DNA of 34,076 nucleotides from DASUXA01 sp036378155 (GCA_036378155.1 DASUXA010000015.1:1-34076), one strand, 5' to 3'. Positions 13,908-23,265 are shown, counted from the stretch's first letter. Translations and numbers: made by a program. Notes: generated from the sequence alone by a model not told the origin.

Positions 13908-14903
13908 ATGCTCTCGTTCATCATTCGACGAATCTTTATATCGATTCCGATCCTGATCGGATCGACGATTCTAGTATTCATCATGGTCAAGCTTTCCGGC
14001 GATCCGCTGGAATACTTGAAGTTGCGCAACCCGCCGCCGCCGCACCAGACGATCCTCAACGAGGAGCACCGGCTGCACCTGGACAAGCCGATCTGGGAGC
14101 AGTACTGGATCTGGCTCCGTGACCTGGTGCTCCACGGCAACTTCGGTCCGTCGGTCCACCCGACCACCGACATCGGTCACGAGATCGGCAACCGGTTGTT
14201 CGTGACGCTGCGCCTGGTGCTGCTGGCGGTACTCATCGCACTGATCTTCGCGGTCATCACCGGCGTGGTCAGCGCGATCAAGCAGTACACGGTGACCGAC
14301 TATACATTTACGTTCGTCGGGTTCCTGTTCCTCGCGATGCCGACCTTCTGGTTCGCGATTCTGCTGAAGTCGTTGGGCATCTGGATCAACGGTCTGGACG
14401 GCGATCCACAGACACAGATCTTCTACACCATCGGCGATAAGTCGGTGTTCCTCACCGACAACTCCGGCTGGTCGGTGTTCAAGGACGTCCTCGGCCACCT
14501 GGTACTGCCGGTGATCGTGCTGGGCCTCGTCTCGTACGCCGCGTGGAGCCGGTTCCAGCGGGCATCCATGCTGGAGGTACTCAACAGCGACTACGTGCGC
14601 CTCGCCCGCGCCAAGGGGTTGCGCTCGCGCAAGGTCCTGGTACGCCACGCGCTGCGTACCGCGCTGATCCCGCTCACCACGGTGACCGCGCTGGACATCG
14701 CGACGCTGCTCGGCGGCACAGTCATCACCGAGCGGGTGTTCCAGTGGCACGGCATGGGTGAGTTCTTCCTCGACGCGGTGTCGGACAAGGACGCGAACGC
14801 GCTGCTCGGCTGGCTGCTCGTGTCCGCGATCATCGTGATCACGTTCAACCTGATCGCCGACGTGCTGTACGGCATCCTGGACCCGAGGATCCGCTATGAG
14901 TGA
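13908..14903 (+). CDS. oppB: Oligopeptide ABC transporter permease OppB
   Basis: The 331-residue inner-membrane permease has six predicted spans. The first membrane segment (FIIRRIFISIPILIGSTIL) is typical of the DppB/OppB class, and the cytoplasmic EAA loop reads DYVRLARAKGLRSRKVLVRHALR. The first 25 or so codons are unusually AT-rich and use codons rare elsewhere here (ATA, CTA, CGA, TTT), which may keep the start accessible or slow early translation. ATG start with GGAAGG upstream. The oppC start lies inside its last codons (8-bp overlap), so the two subunits are probably translated together. Confidence 0.93.
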   Translation: MLSFIIRRIFISIPILIGSTILVFIMVKLSGDPLEYLKLRNPPPPHQTILNEEHRLHLDKPIWEQYWIWLRDLVLHGNFGPSVHPTTDIGHEIGNRLFVTLRLVLLAVLIALIFAVITGVVSAIKQYTVTDYTFTFVGFLFLAMPTFWFAILLKSLGIWINGLDGDPQTQIFYTIGDKSVFLTDNSGWSVFKDVLGHLVLPVIVLGLVSYAAWSRFQRASMLEVLNSDYVRLARAKGLRSRKVLVRHALRTALIPLTTVTALDIATLLGGTVITERVFQWHGMGEFFLDAVSDKDANALLGWLLVSAIIVITFNLIADVLYGILDPRIRYE

Positions 14904-15837
14904 CCAGTTGAAGACCGGCTCCCAGTCGCCGACGACACCGCCGGCGCAGCGCACCGGCGGACAGGTCGAGCGCGAGTTCACGGTCCGCGACCGCAGCCAG
15001 TGGCAGCAGGCGTTCCGCCGGTTCCTGCGGCACCGGCTCGCGTTCGGCAGCCTCGTGGTGTTCCTGCTGATCGTGCTGGTCGCGTTCATCGGACCGCACG
15101 TCTGGAAATACACCTACACGTCCATCACGCCGGACAACTCACAGCCGCCGTCGCTGGCGCACCCGTTCGGCACGGACAGCCTCGGGCACGACGCGTTGGC
15201 CCAGGTGCTGCGCGGTCTTCAGCAGTCGGTCAAGGTGGCGCTGTCCATCGCGCTGTTCGCCACCATCGTCGGCACGCTGTGGGGCGGCATCTCCGGGTAC
15301 TACCGGGGCCTCATCGACTCGACGCTGATGCGCTTCGCCGACCTGATCCTCACCATTCCGGGTCTGGCGTTGGCCGCGGCGCTGGCGAACAACGTGGGCG
15401 GCGCGTGGTGGATGATCGCGCTGATCCTCGGCTCGCTGAGCGCGCCGTACGTCGCCCGCGTCGTGCGCGGCATGGTGCTGTCCCTGCGTGAGCGGGAGTT
15501 CGTCGAGGCGGCTCGCGCGCTGGGCGCTTCGGACTCCCGGATCATCCTGCGCCACCTGGTACCGAACGTGCTGGCTGTCGTCATCGTCAACGCGACCCTG
15601 CTGGTGGCGACCGGCATCCTCGCCGAGACCGGGCTGTCGTACCTCGGGTTCGGGGTGCGCGCGCCGGACACCTCGCTCGGGTTGCTGATCTCCGACAACC
15701 AGACCGCGGTCACCACCCGTCCCTGGCTGTTCTACTTCCCGGGTCTGTTCATCATCCTGATCGCCCTGACGATCAACTTCGTCGGTGACGGACTCCGGGA
15801 CGCGCTCGACCCACGACAGACGAGGCAACGCCGATGA
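14896..15837 (+). CDS. oppC: Oligopeptide ABC transporter permease OppC
   Basis: The 313-residue partner permease of OppB has a cytoplasmic N-terminal tail of about 55 residues before the first span, the DppC signature HPFGTDSLGHDALAQVLRG, and the EAA loop EFVEAARALGASDSRIILRH. The ending DGLRDALDPR is the usual OppC C-terminus. The ATG at 14896 overlaps the oppB stop by 8 bp, and its own TGA overlaps the oppD ATG by 4 bp. Confidence 0.94.
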   Translation: MSDQLKTGSQSPTTPPAQRTGGQVEREFTVRDRSQWQQAFRRFLRHRLAFGSLVVFLLIVLVAFIGPHVWKYTYTSITPDNSQPPSLAHPFGTDSLGHDALAQVLRGLQQSVKVALSIALFATIVGTLWGGISGYYRGLIDSTLMRFADLILTIPGLALAAALANNVGGAWWMIALILGSLSAPYVARVVRGMVLSLREREFVEAARALGASDSRIILRHLVPNVLAVVIVNATLLVATGILAETGLSYLGFGVRAPDTSLGLLISDNQTAVTTRPWLFYFPGLFIILIALTINFVGDGLRDALDPRQTRQRR

Positions 15838-16928
15838 CAGTGAGCACGAACATCCAGCTCAACCGCCCGGCATCCGATCCCGACCTGCTGCTCGACGTAC
15901 AGGACCTGACCGTCGAGTTCCCCACCGACGACGGGGTGGTCCAGGCTGTCCGCGGGGTGAGCTACCAACTGCGCCGTGGCGAGTCGCTCGGCATCGTGGG
16001 CGAGTCGGGCTCCGGCAAGTCGGTGACCTCGCTGGCGATTCTCGGGCTGCTGCCGAAGACCGCGCGGATCAAGGGTTCCGTCCGGTTCCGGGGCGAGGAG
16101 CTGCTCGGCAAGAGCGACGACGAGTACTCGAAGATCCGTGGCAACAAGATCGCGATGATCTTCCAGGACCCGCTGACCTCGCTGAACCCGGTGTACACGA
16201 TCGGATACCAACTGTCCGAGGCGGTGCTGGCGCACCACGACGTGTCCAAGGCGGAGGCTCGCAACCGGTCCATCGAGTTGCTGCGCACCGTCGGCATCCC
16301 GTACCCGGAGCAGCGGGTCGACAACTACCCGCACGAGATGTCCGGCGGTATGCGGCAGCGGGTGGTGATCGCCATCGCGATGGCGAACGACCCGGACGTG
16401 ATGATCGCCGACGAGCCGACCACGGCACTCGACGTGACCGTCCAGGCTCAGGTGCTCGAGGCGCTGGAAGCCGCCCGCGAGGAGACCGGGGCGGCGCTGG
16501 TTCTGATCACCCACGATCTGGGGGTCATCGCCGGGCACGCCGACAAGATCTGCGTCATGTACGCCGGCAAGCTGGTCGAGAAGGGGTCGATCGACGACGT
16601 CTTCTACCGCCCCCGGATGCCGTACTCGCTGGGTCTGCTCGGCAGCCTGCCCCGGGTCGACGAGGGCGGTCGGCAGCGGCTGACCCCGATCAGCGGCTCA
16701 CCGCCGTCCCTGGTGAACCTGCCGCCCGGCTGCCCGTTCACGCCCCGCTGCCCGCTTGCGCAGGACGTCTGCGAGGAGCGGGAGCCCGACCTGGTAGCCA
16801 CCGACTCGCCGAGCCACGAGGCCGCCTGCCACTTCCATGAGCGGCTGGTCGGCGTCAGCTCGGAGCAGTTGTTCGGAACGACCGCGGTGGACGACGAGCT
16901 GCCGGCGGATGTGGAGGTACAGCCGTGA
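15834..16928 (+). CDS. oppD: Oligopeptide ABC transporter ATPase OppD
   Basis: The 364-residue ATP-binding subunit drives import together with OppF. It shows Walker A GESGSGKS (K62), Q-loop IFQDPLTSLNP, ABC signature MSGGMRQRV, Walker B VMIADEPTTALDV and the switch HDLGV. The C-terminal extension contains the oligopeptide/dipeptide-transporter domain with the cysteine pattern PGCPFTPRCPLAQDVC, which in related proteins binds an iron-sulphur cluster. The ATG is taken from the ATGA overlap with oppC. Confidence 0.95.
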   Translation: MTVSTNIQLNRPASDPDLLLDVQDLTVEFPTDDGVVQAVRGVSYQLRRGESLGIVGESGSGKSVTSLAILGLLPKTARIKGSVRFRGEELLGKSDDEYSKIRGNKIAMIFQDPLTSLNPVYTIGYQLSEAVLAHHDVSKAEARNRSIELLRTVGIPYPEQRVDNYPHEMSGGMRQRVVIAIAMANDPDVMIADEPTTALDVTVQAQVLEALEAAREETGAALVLITHDLGVIAGHADKICVMYAGKLVEKGSIDDVFYRPRMPYSLGLLGSLPRVDEGGRQRLTPISGSPPSLVNLPPGCPFTPRCPLAQDVCEEREPDLVATDSPSHEAACHFHERLVGVSSEQLFGTTAVDDELPADVEVQP

Positions 16929-17995
16929 CCACGCAGAACGTGGGCAGCTCGACGACCGGGGCGACCGCGACCGCCGAGCCGGCGCCGGTCGTCTCGGTAC
17001 GCAACCTGGTCAAGCACTTCCCGGTGCGGTCCAAGGGCGTGGTCCGGCGGCGGGTCGGCGACGTGCACGCGGTCTGCGACGTGTCGTTCGACCTGTACCC
17101 GAACGAGACGCTGGGCGTCGTCGGCGAGTCGGGCTGCGGCAAGACGACGACCGGTCGGCTGCTGCTCAACCTGGTACCGGCGACCTCGGGTCAGGTGCTG
17201 TACGCCGGGCGCGACCTGACCGGGCTGAGTCCTCGGCAGATGCGCGGCCTGCGGCGCGACCTGCAGATCGTGTTCCAGGACCCGTTCGCCTCGCTCGACC
17301 CTCGGATGACGATCAACGAGATCGTCGCCGAGCCGCTGCGGATCCACGGGATGTACGGCAAGGCGGACGAGGGCCGGACAAAGGTCCGTGAGCTGCTGCG
17401 TACCGTGGGGCTCAACCCCGAGCACGGCAACCGGTACGCCCACGAGTTCTCCGGTGGTCAGCGGCAGCGCGTCGGCATCGCCCGCGCGTTGGCGTTGCGC
17501 CCCAAGGTGCTGGTACTCGACGAGCCGGTGTCCGCTCTGGACGTGTCGATCCAGGCGGGCGTCATCAACCTGCTCGAGGACCTGCAGGAGGAGCTCGGCC
17601 TGTCGTACCTGTTCATCTCGCACGACCTGTCGGTGGTCCGGCACATCGCCGACCGGGTCGCGGTGATGTACCTGGGCAAGATCGTGGAAACCGCGCCGGT
17701 GGAGGACCTGTTCACCGCGGCGGCGCACCCGTACACCCAGGCGCTGATCTCGGCGATTCCGCTGCCCGACCCGCACAAGGAACGGGCACGGCAGCGGGTC
17801 ATCCTGACCGGCGACGTACCGAGCCCGGTGAACCCGCCCAGCGGGTGCCGGTTCCGGACCCGGTGCCCGAAGTTCGCCGAGCAGTTGAGCGAGACCGAGC
17901 GACGTAAGTGCGTCGATGAGATCCCGGCGCTCGCGGACCGGGGTGTGGGGCACCCGACGGCGTGCCATTACGCCCAGCCCAAGCAGGTGGTCTGA
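16925..17995 (+). CDS. oppF: Oligopeptide ABC transporter ATPase OppF
   Basis: The 356-residue second ATPase has Walker A GESGCGKTT (K73), Q-loop VFQDPFASLDP, signature FSGGQRQRVGIARAL, Walker B VLVLDEPVSALDV and SHDLSVV. It also carries the C-terminal cysteine-rich tail (SGCRFRTRCPKFAEQ and a later C before HYAQ). The region between Walker A and the signature matches the DppF/OppF class. GTG start in a GTGA overlap with oppD. Last gene of the five-gene importer operon; a 15-bp hairpin follows. Confidence 0.94.
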   Translation: MTTQNVGSSTTGATATAEPAPVVSVRNLVKHFPVRSKGVVRRRVGDVHAVCDVSFDLYPNETLGVVGESGCGKTTTGRLLLNLVPATSGQVLYAGRDLTGLSPRQMRGLRRDLQIVFQDPFASLDPRMTINEIVAEPLRIHGMYGKADEGRTKVRELLRTVGLNPEHGNRYAHEFSGGQRQRVGIARALALRPKVLVLDEPVSALDVSIQAGVINLLEDLQEELGLSYLFISHDLSVVRHIADRVAVMYLGKIVETAPVEDLFTAAAHPYTQALISAIPLPDPHKERARQRVILTGDVPSPVNPPSGCRFRTRCPKFAEQLSETERRKCVDEIPALADRGVGHPTACHYAQPKQVV

Positions 17996-18010
17996 CCCCG
18001 GAGTTCTCGA

Positions 18011-18043
18011 CGGCGGGCCGGTCGCGTCGCGACCGGCCCGCCG
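18011..18043 (+). terminator. opp operon terminator
   Basis: A perfect 15-bp stem (18011-18025 with 18029-18043) with a GTC loop, 15 bases after the oppF stop. It isolates the operon from mtrA. Confidence 0.8.
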
Positions 18044-18092
18044 CGCTCGACGGGGCGCGCAGCGGCGCTGTCCACAGCCGTGGCGTGCCGGA

Positions 18093-18128
18093 TTACCGCC
18101 CGGCGCGGCGTGATGGAATATTGGTCGC
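18093..18128 (+). promoter_or_regulatory. Candidate mtrA promoter, possibly leaderless
   Basis: AATATT at 18117-18122 lies exactly -12 to -7 from the mtrA ATG, and TTACCG at 18093-18098 is a weak -35 with an 18-bp spacer. There is no convincing ribosome binding site, so the transcript may start at the ATG. Confidence 0.35.
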
Positions 18129-18818
18129 ATGAGAGCCCGCGTCCTGGTGGTCGATGACGATCCCGCGCTCGCCGAGATGCTCGGTATCGTGCTGCGCAGC
18201 GAAGGCTTCCAGCCGTCGTTCGTGGCCGACGGCGAGCGTGCCCTGACCGCCTTCCGTGACGTGCGCCCGGACATCGTGCTGCTCGACCTGATGTTGCCCG
18301 GCATGAGCGGGCTGGATGTGTGCCGGGCGGTGCGTGCCGAGTCCGGCGTACCGATCGTCATGCTGACCGCGAAGAGCGACACCGTCGACGTGGTGCTCGG
18401 TCTGGAGTCCGGCGCCGACGACTACGTGGTGAAGCCGTTCAAGCCCAAGGAACTGGTCGCGCGGATGCGGGCGCGGCTGCGCCGGGGCGAGGACGCGGCT
18501 CCGGAGTTGCTGACCATCGGGCCGCCGGGCAACCAGATCACTATCGACGTGCCGGCGCACACCGTGACCCGCGACGGCGTCGAGGTCAAGCTGACGCCGC
18601 TGGAGTTCGATCTGCTGGTCGCCCTTGCCCGCAAGCCGCGTCAGGTCTTCACCCGCGAGGTGTTGCTGGAGCAGGTCTGGGGATACCGGCACGCCGCCGA
18701 CACCCGGCTGGTCAACGTGCACGTGCAGCGGCTGCGCGCCAAGATCGAGCCGGATCCGGAGCGTCCGGAGATCATCCTGACCGTGCGTGGCGTCGGCTAC
18801 AAGGCCGGCACCGGATAG
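18129..18818 (+). CDS. mtrA: Response regulator MtrA
   Basis: The 229-residue OmpR-type regulator is the DNA-binding half of the MtrAB system, which in actinobacteria links cell-wall turnover and division to envelope signals. The receiver has the acidic pocket VVDDD (9-11), phospho-acceptor D53 in LLDLMLPGMSG, MLTAKSD and the conserved K in YVVKPFKPKEL. The winged-helix domain (about 130-229) contains LTPLEFDLLVALARKPRQVF, the recognition stretch ADTRLVNVHVQRLRAKI and VRGVGYKAG. Followed by mtrB after six bases. Confidence 0.95.
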   Translation: MRARVLVVDDDPALAEMLGIVLRSEGFQPSFVADGERALTAFRDVRPDIVLLDLMLPGMSGLDVCRAVRAESGVPIVMLTAKSDTVDVVLGLESGADDYVVKPFKPKELVARMRARLRRGEDAAPELLTIGPPGNQITIDVPAHTVTRDGVEVKLTPLEFDLLVALARKPRQVFTREVLLEQVWGYRHAADTRLVNVHVQRLRAKIEPDPERPEIILTVRGVGYKAGTG

Positions 18819-18824
18819 TCCGCC

Positions 18825-20678
18825 ATGTCCCACCTCGACGATCTCCTCAACCTCGCCGATCGGATGCGTGCCGCGCCCACGAGCCGACGCGTGCGCCGCG
18901 CGCTGCGCGCGGTCCGGCTCGGGGTGTCCCGTGTCGCGCCTGGACCGGCGACCGTGGTGGCGCAGCGCGCCACGCTGCTCTGGGCGGCGCTGCGCCGTGC
19001 CTGGCGACGTTCGCTGCAGCTGCGCATCGTCACGCTCACGCTGCTGCTCTCCGGTCTGCTGGTCGCGGCGTTCGGGGTACTGGTCGCCCGGAACATCACC
19101 CACGGGCTGCTGGAAGCGAAGCAGCGCTCGGCGCACGAGCAGGTGCTCAACGGCGGTCAGTACGCCATGCGCCAGTTGAGCACCATCACCGACCCGGACG
19201 ACCCGGCGCTGCTGCCCACTCTCACCGACATTCCGGCCAAGCTCGCCAGCCCGCCCGAGCAGGGCAGCGGAGCGTTGGTCGTGATCGTGCCGGAAGGGCT
19301 GCGGGTGGACACGAGGCTGCTGCCGAACCAGGACAAGCTCGGCGCGGTGCCAACTGCGTTGCGTAGCAAGGTAACTGCGGAGGGCAAGATTTACCGGCAG
19401 CGGCTGAACGCCGACCCGGACGGGCGCGGTCGCCGTCCGTACCTGGTGTACGGCGAGCCGATCCCGGTGCCCAGCACGCTGAGCGGCAGCGCCTTCCAGC
19501 TGTACTACCTGTTCCCACTCGACGACGAGGTCCAGGCCGTCGACGTCGTCCGCAACACGGTCATCATCACCGGGCTGGCGCTGGTCATCCTGCTCGCCTT
19601 CATCGCGGCGCTGGTGACCCGGCTGGTGGTGCGACCGGTACGGCAGGCGGCGCGCACCGCGCAACGGCTGTCCGCCGGGCTGCTCGACCAGCGGATGGAG
19701 GTACGCGGCGAGGACGACCTGGCGCGGCTCGCGGCGTCGTTCAACCAGATGGCGGCCAACCTGCAGCGGCAGATCGTCCGGCTGGAGGAGATGTCGCGAC
19801 TGCAGCGGCGCTTCACCTCGGACGTCTCCCACGAGCTGCGCACGCCGCTGACCACGGTGCGGATGGCGGCGGACCTCATCCACTCGTCGCGCGACGAACT
19901 CGATCCGGCGATGGCGCGCGCGGCGGAACTGCTGCACGACGAACTCGACCGGTTCGAGGAGTTGCTGACCGACCTGCTGGAGATCAGCCGCTTCGACGCC
20001 GGTTTCGCGGCGCTCGACGCCGAACCCGCCGACGTCGTCGGCATCGTGCACCGGGTGGTGGAGCGCCTGGCGCCGGTCGCGGACCGGGCCGGGGTGCGTG
20101 TCGAGTTGGACGTACCGGACGGTGACGTGATCGCCGAGGTCGATCCGCGTCGGGTCGAGCGCGTGCTGCGCAACCTCGTCGGCAACGCGATCGAACACGG
20201 TGAACGGCAGCCGGTGCGGATCACGGTACGCGTGGACGACGCCGCGGTCGCGGTGACCGTGCGCGACCACGGCGTGGGGCTCAAGCCGGGCGAGGAGAAG
20301 CTGGTCTTCAACCGGTTCTGGCGGGCCGACCCGTCGCGGGCGCGGCAGACCGGGGGGACCGGTCTTGGACTGTCGATCAGTCTCGAGGATGCCCGGTTGC
20401 ACGGCGGCTGGTTGGAGGCGTGGGGTGCGCCCGGACAGGGCGCGCAGTTCCGGCTCACCCTGCCGGTACGCGCCGGGGCACGGCTGGTCTCGTCGCCGCT
20501 GCGGTTGGTGCCGGACGACGCCCGGCTGGCGACCGACGAGCCGGTACGCCCCACCGTGGAGCCTGGGCAGCCCGGTACCCGGGCGCTGCCCGCGCCCGTG
20601 CCCGCGACCCCGGTCGCGTTGCCCGCAGCGACCACGCCCCGCACCAGGCCGGCAGCGGTCGGAGGCGACGGTGGCTGA
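18825..20678 (+). CDS. mtrB: Sensor histidine kinase MtrB
   Basis: The 617-residue membrane kinase is the partner of MtrA. An Arg-rich cytoplasmic N-terminus (about 1-60) precedes a first membrane span (IVTLTLLLSGLLVAAFGVL), an extracellular sensor of about 150 residues, a second span (VIITGLALVILLAFIAALV) and a HAMP domain. The kinase core shows the H-box FTSDVSHELRTPLTTVR (H336), N-box RNLVGNAIEHG, G1 DHGVGL and the G2 motif GGTGLGLSI. A Pro/Ala-rich tail of about 80 residues follows. Its end overlaps the lpqB start by 8 bp. Confidence 0.95.
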   Translation: MSHLDDLLNLADRMRAAPTSRRVRRALRAVRLGVSRVAPGPATVVAQRATLLWAALRRAWRRSLQLRIVTLTLLLSGLLVAAFGVLVARNITHGLLEAKQRSAHEQVLNGGQYAMRQLSTITDPDDPALLPTLTDIPAKLASPPEQGSGALVVIVPEGLRVDTRLLPNQDKLGAVPTALRSKVTAEGKIYRQRLNADPDGRGRRPYLVYGEPIPVPSTLSGSAFQLYYLFPLDDEVQAVDVVRNTVIITGLALVILLAFIAALVTRLVVRPVRQAARTAQRLSAGLLDQRMEVRGEDDLARLAASFNQMAANLQRQIVRLEEMSRLQRRFTSDVSHELRTPLTTVRMAADLIHSSRDELDPAMARAAELLHDELDRFEELLTDLLEISRFDAGFAALDAEPADVVGIVHRVVERLAPVADRAGVRVELDVPDGDVIAEVDPRRVERVLRNLVGNAIEHGERQPVRITVRVDDAAVAVTVRDHGVGLKPGEEKLVFNRFWRADPSRARQTGGTGLGLSISLEDARLHGGWLEAWGAPGQGAQFRLTLPVRAGARLVSSPLRLVPDDARLATDEPVRPTVEPGQPGTRALPAPVPATPVALPAATTPRTRPAAVGGDGG

Positions 20679-22491
20679 GACGAGGCGGCGAGTCGGTCTG
20701 CTGGCCCTCGTCGTGTCGGTGGCGCTGCTGGTCGCCGGCTGCGGCGTGCCCACGGACCGGGCTCCGGTGTTCGACGGCACCGGTCCCGGCGCTGCGCAGG
20801 GCAACAAGCAGGGCGAACAGCAGCCACCCGGACCGGACACCAGAAACCCGAGGGAGCTGGTGGAGCGGTTTCTGCAGGCTCCGGCGGGCAAGCCGGACGC
20901 GCCGGCGGACAAGGTACGACCGTTCCTCACCCCCGACGCGGCACGCACCTGGCAGCCGGTACCAGGCAACGGCATCGTGGTCGCCCGGCACGCCATCGGG
21001 GCGGTCACCCAGGACATCCCGAAGATCGGGTGGTACACCGTCGAGTTGAGCCTGGACGTCATCGGGGTGCTGACCGACAAGGGGGTGCTCGACCCGCCCG
21101 GCCCCGGACCGTACCCGTGTCCGAAGAAGCAGCCCTGCCAGCTCCAGCTGATGCCGAACGACGACGACAGCGCGCTGCGCATCGTCAACCCGCCGGACGG
21201 TCTGCTGCTCAGCGACGCCGCCCTGGAAACCTGGTACCAGCCGCACGCCATCTACTTCTGGGACACCGAGCGCCGGGTACTGGTACCGGATCTGCGCTAC
21301 CTGCCGCTCGCCTCGACCTGGGCACAGTGGCAGACCGTGGTCGACTGGCTCATCGCCGGTCCTTCGGACTGGCTGCGACCGGCGGTCAACGCGCTGCCCG
21401 ACGGTACCCAGGTGCTCGGGCGGGTCACCATGGACGACCAGAACCAGCACCTGGTGGTCAACCTCAACGCCAAGGCGGCGACCGAGGAGGACCGCGCCAA
21501 ACTCGTCGCTCAGTTGCGCTGGTCCCTGCGCCCCCAGTACACGGGACCGGTGGAGTTGCAGATCGCCGGCGCCAAGGTACAGGTCGACGGCTGGTCCAGC
21601 GGCTACCTCGACGACAACCCGGCACGCACCGCCCGGCAGAGCGACGTCGACCGGTACGCGGTGATCGACGGCAAGGTCGGTCCGATCGACGCGCCCTCCA
21701 CTGGGGACGCGAACGCGGTGCTCACCAGCCCCGACAACAGTCGCGTGGTGTCGGCGGCGATCTCCCGCGACCGGCAGGTGGCGGCGCTGGTGCGTAGCGC
21801 GCCGAACGGCAGGGTCAGCCTGGAGATCGGTCGCGCCAGCCGGGACGGCGGCAGCGCGTACCAGGACACCAGGCTGTCGGCGCGCGCGATGAGCCGCCCG
21901 GTGTGGTTCAACGGCCCGAACGGCAGGCTGTTGTTCGTGGCCGCCGACGGCGTGCTGTACCTGTGCACCGTCACCGCGTCCTGCCGACCGGCCACTCCCG
22001 ACGGTGTGACCGGGGTGAGCGCGGTAGCGGTGGCGCCCGACGCTCGTCGGCTCGCCCTGGTGGCGGGAGGCAAGATGTACGTCGCCGCGATCGCGCACAG
22101 CAATGCGACGGTGGCGGTGATGTCGCCCCGCCTGGTACCGACCGGGTTGACCGCGCAGACGGCGGTCGCGTGGAGCGAGGAGGATCGGCTGGTGGTCGCC
22201 GGTCGCGACGGCGAGACGGTACTCAGCGAGGTGACCGTCGACGGCGGGGTGCGCAAACTCCTGCCGAAGCTGGGCACGGTCACGGTCACCCAGCTCACGG
22301 CGTACGTCGACGACCCCAGCGACGGTCCCGCGCTCGGCTCGGTGATGCTCCAGTCCACCCCAGCCCGCGCGTACGAGGTCTTCAACACGATGGTGCTGGC
22401 GATCCAGGCGCCGCAGCCGAAGCCCGCCCCGTCCGGCGGCGGCGAGGCGCCCGCCCCCGTGGTCAGCGCCCCGTTCTTCCCGGACTACTGA
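20671..22491 (+). CDS. lpqB: Lipoprotein LpqB, MtrAB accessory protein
   Basis: The 606-residue lipoprotein has the signal peptide GLLALVVSVALLVAGC (lipobox C24), a GerMN-type domain in the first half (around WAQWQTVVDWLIAGPSDWLRP and VNLNAKAATEEDRAKL) and a beta-propeller-like second half with repeated short strands. In mycobacteria and Streptomyces LpqB interacts with MtrB outside the membrane and tunes MtrA signalling. The GTG at 20671 was chosen because the signal peptide begins there; the frame is open further upstream, but that part overlaps mtrB. The 8-bp overlap with mtrB implies coupled translation. Confidence 0.92.
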   Translation: MAETRRRVGLLALVVSVALLVAGCGVPTDRAPVFDGTGPGAAQGNKQGEQQPPGPDTRNPRELVERFLQAPAGKPDAPADKVRPFLTPDAARTWQPVPGNGIVVARHAIGAVTQDIPKIGWYTVELSLDVIGVLTDKGVLDPPGPGPYPCPKKQPCQLQLMPNDDDSALRIVNPPDGLLLSDAALETWYQPHAIYFWDTERRVLVPDLRYLPLASTWAQWQTVVDWLIAGPSDWLRPAVNALPDGTQVLGRVTMDDQNQHLVVNLNAKAATEEDRAKLVAQLRWSLRPQYTGPVELQIAGAKVQVDGWSSGYLDDNPARTARQSDVDRYAVIDGKVGPIDAPSTGDANAVLTSPDNSRVVSAAISRDRQVAALVRSAPNGRVSLEIGRASRDGGSAYQDTRLSARAMSRPVWFNGPNGRLLFVAADGVLYLCTVTASCRPATPDGVTGVSAVAVAPDARRLALVAGGKMYVAAIAHSNATVAVMSPRLVPTGLTAQTAVAWSEEDRLVVAGRDGETVLSEVTVDGGVRKLLPKLGTVTVTQLTAYVDDPSDGPALGSVMLQSTPARAYEVFNTMVLAIQAPQPKPAPSGGGEAPAPVVSAPFFPDY

Positions 22492-22492
22492 C

Positions 22493-23245
22493 GTGGTCGG
22501 CTGGTTGGGCGAGGCGGTGGGCGGCCTCGCCGACCTCATCCTGCCGACCCCGTGCGCGGGGTGCCGGGCGCGGGGCGACCGCCAGATCTGCGCGATGTGC
22601 CGGGCGCGACTCGACGCGTCGCGCCCGCACGCCACGACGCCGACCCCGGCACCGCCGGGCATGCCGGCGTGCTGGGCGCTCGGCGGGTACGAGCCGCCGC
22701 TGCGCGACCTGCTGCTGGAGTACAAGGAGCGGGGCAGGCACACGCTCGCCACGCCGCTCGGCGACCACCTCGCGCGCGTGGTGGCGACCGTGGCGCCCGG
22801 CAGGGCGGTGCTGCTGGTACCGGTACCGGCGACCGCCGCCGCGCGCCGGGAGCGCTTCGGCGACCACATGCTGCGGCTCGCCCGGCGCGCCGCCCGGCGG
22901 CTCGGTACCGCCGGTCAACCGGCTGCCGTCGCCACGGTGCTGCGTGCCCTGCCCCGGCAGGACTCCACCACACTCGACGCGGCGGGGCGCGTCCGCGCCG
23001 CGAGGGACGCGTTCGAGGTACCGCCCGGTCCGGCGTCCCGCCTGCGCGGGGCGGTCGCGCGCGGCGCCGCTGTGGTGGTGGTCGACGACATCGTGACCAC
23101 GGGCGCCACTCTCGCCGCCGTGGCGGTGCTGCTCGCGACCCATCGGGTACCGGTGACCGGCGCGGCGGTGCTCGCCGCGACCAGACGTACCGGGACGCGA
23201 CCGGTCGCCGCACCCCGATCCGACCGGTCCCAACCCGCTGTCTGA
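22493..23245 (+). CDS. ComF-family phosphoribosyltransferase-like protein
   Basis: The 250-residue protein resembles ComFC/GntX. The N-terminal zinc-finger-like part has PCAGC and CAMCRARL; the C-terminal half is a type-I phosphoribosyltransferase fold with the PRPP loop VVVVDDIVTTGATL (D198, D199). In naturally competent bacteria ComFC helps DNA uptake, but in actinobacteria lacking competence genes the role is unknown; M. tuberculosis Rv3242c occupies the same position. Between the two parts is the expected stretch LLEYKERGRHTLATPLG. It starts with GTG one base after the lpqB stop, so it is part of the mtrAB-lpqB transcript. Confidence 0.85.
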   Translation: MVGWLGEAVGGLADLILPTPCAGCRARGDRQICAMCRARLDASRPHATTPTPAPPGMPACWALGGYEPPLRDLLLEYKERGRHTLATPLGDHLARVVATVAPGRAVLLVPVPATAAARRERFGDHMLRLARRAARRLGTAGQPAAVATVLRALPRQDSTTLDAAGRVRAARDAFEVPPGPASRLRGAVARGAAVVVVDDIVTTGATLAAVAVLLATHRVPVTGAAVLAATRRTGTRPVAAPRSDRSQPAV

Positions 23246-23265
23246 AACCGGGTCCGCGTTTTCCG

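Noticed and set aside
18093..21251. A roughly 1050-residue minus-strand reading frame opposite mtrA-mtrB-lpqB
   Set aside because: Its composition is Arg/Gly/His-rich shadow sequence, and the plus strand carries three clearly recognisable genes.
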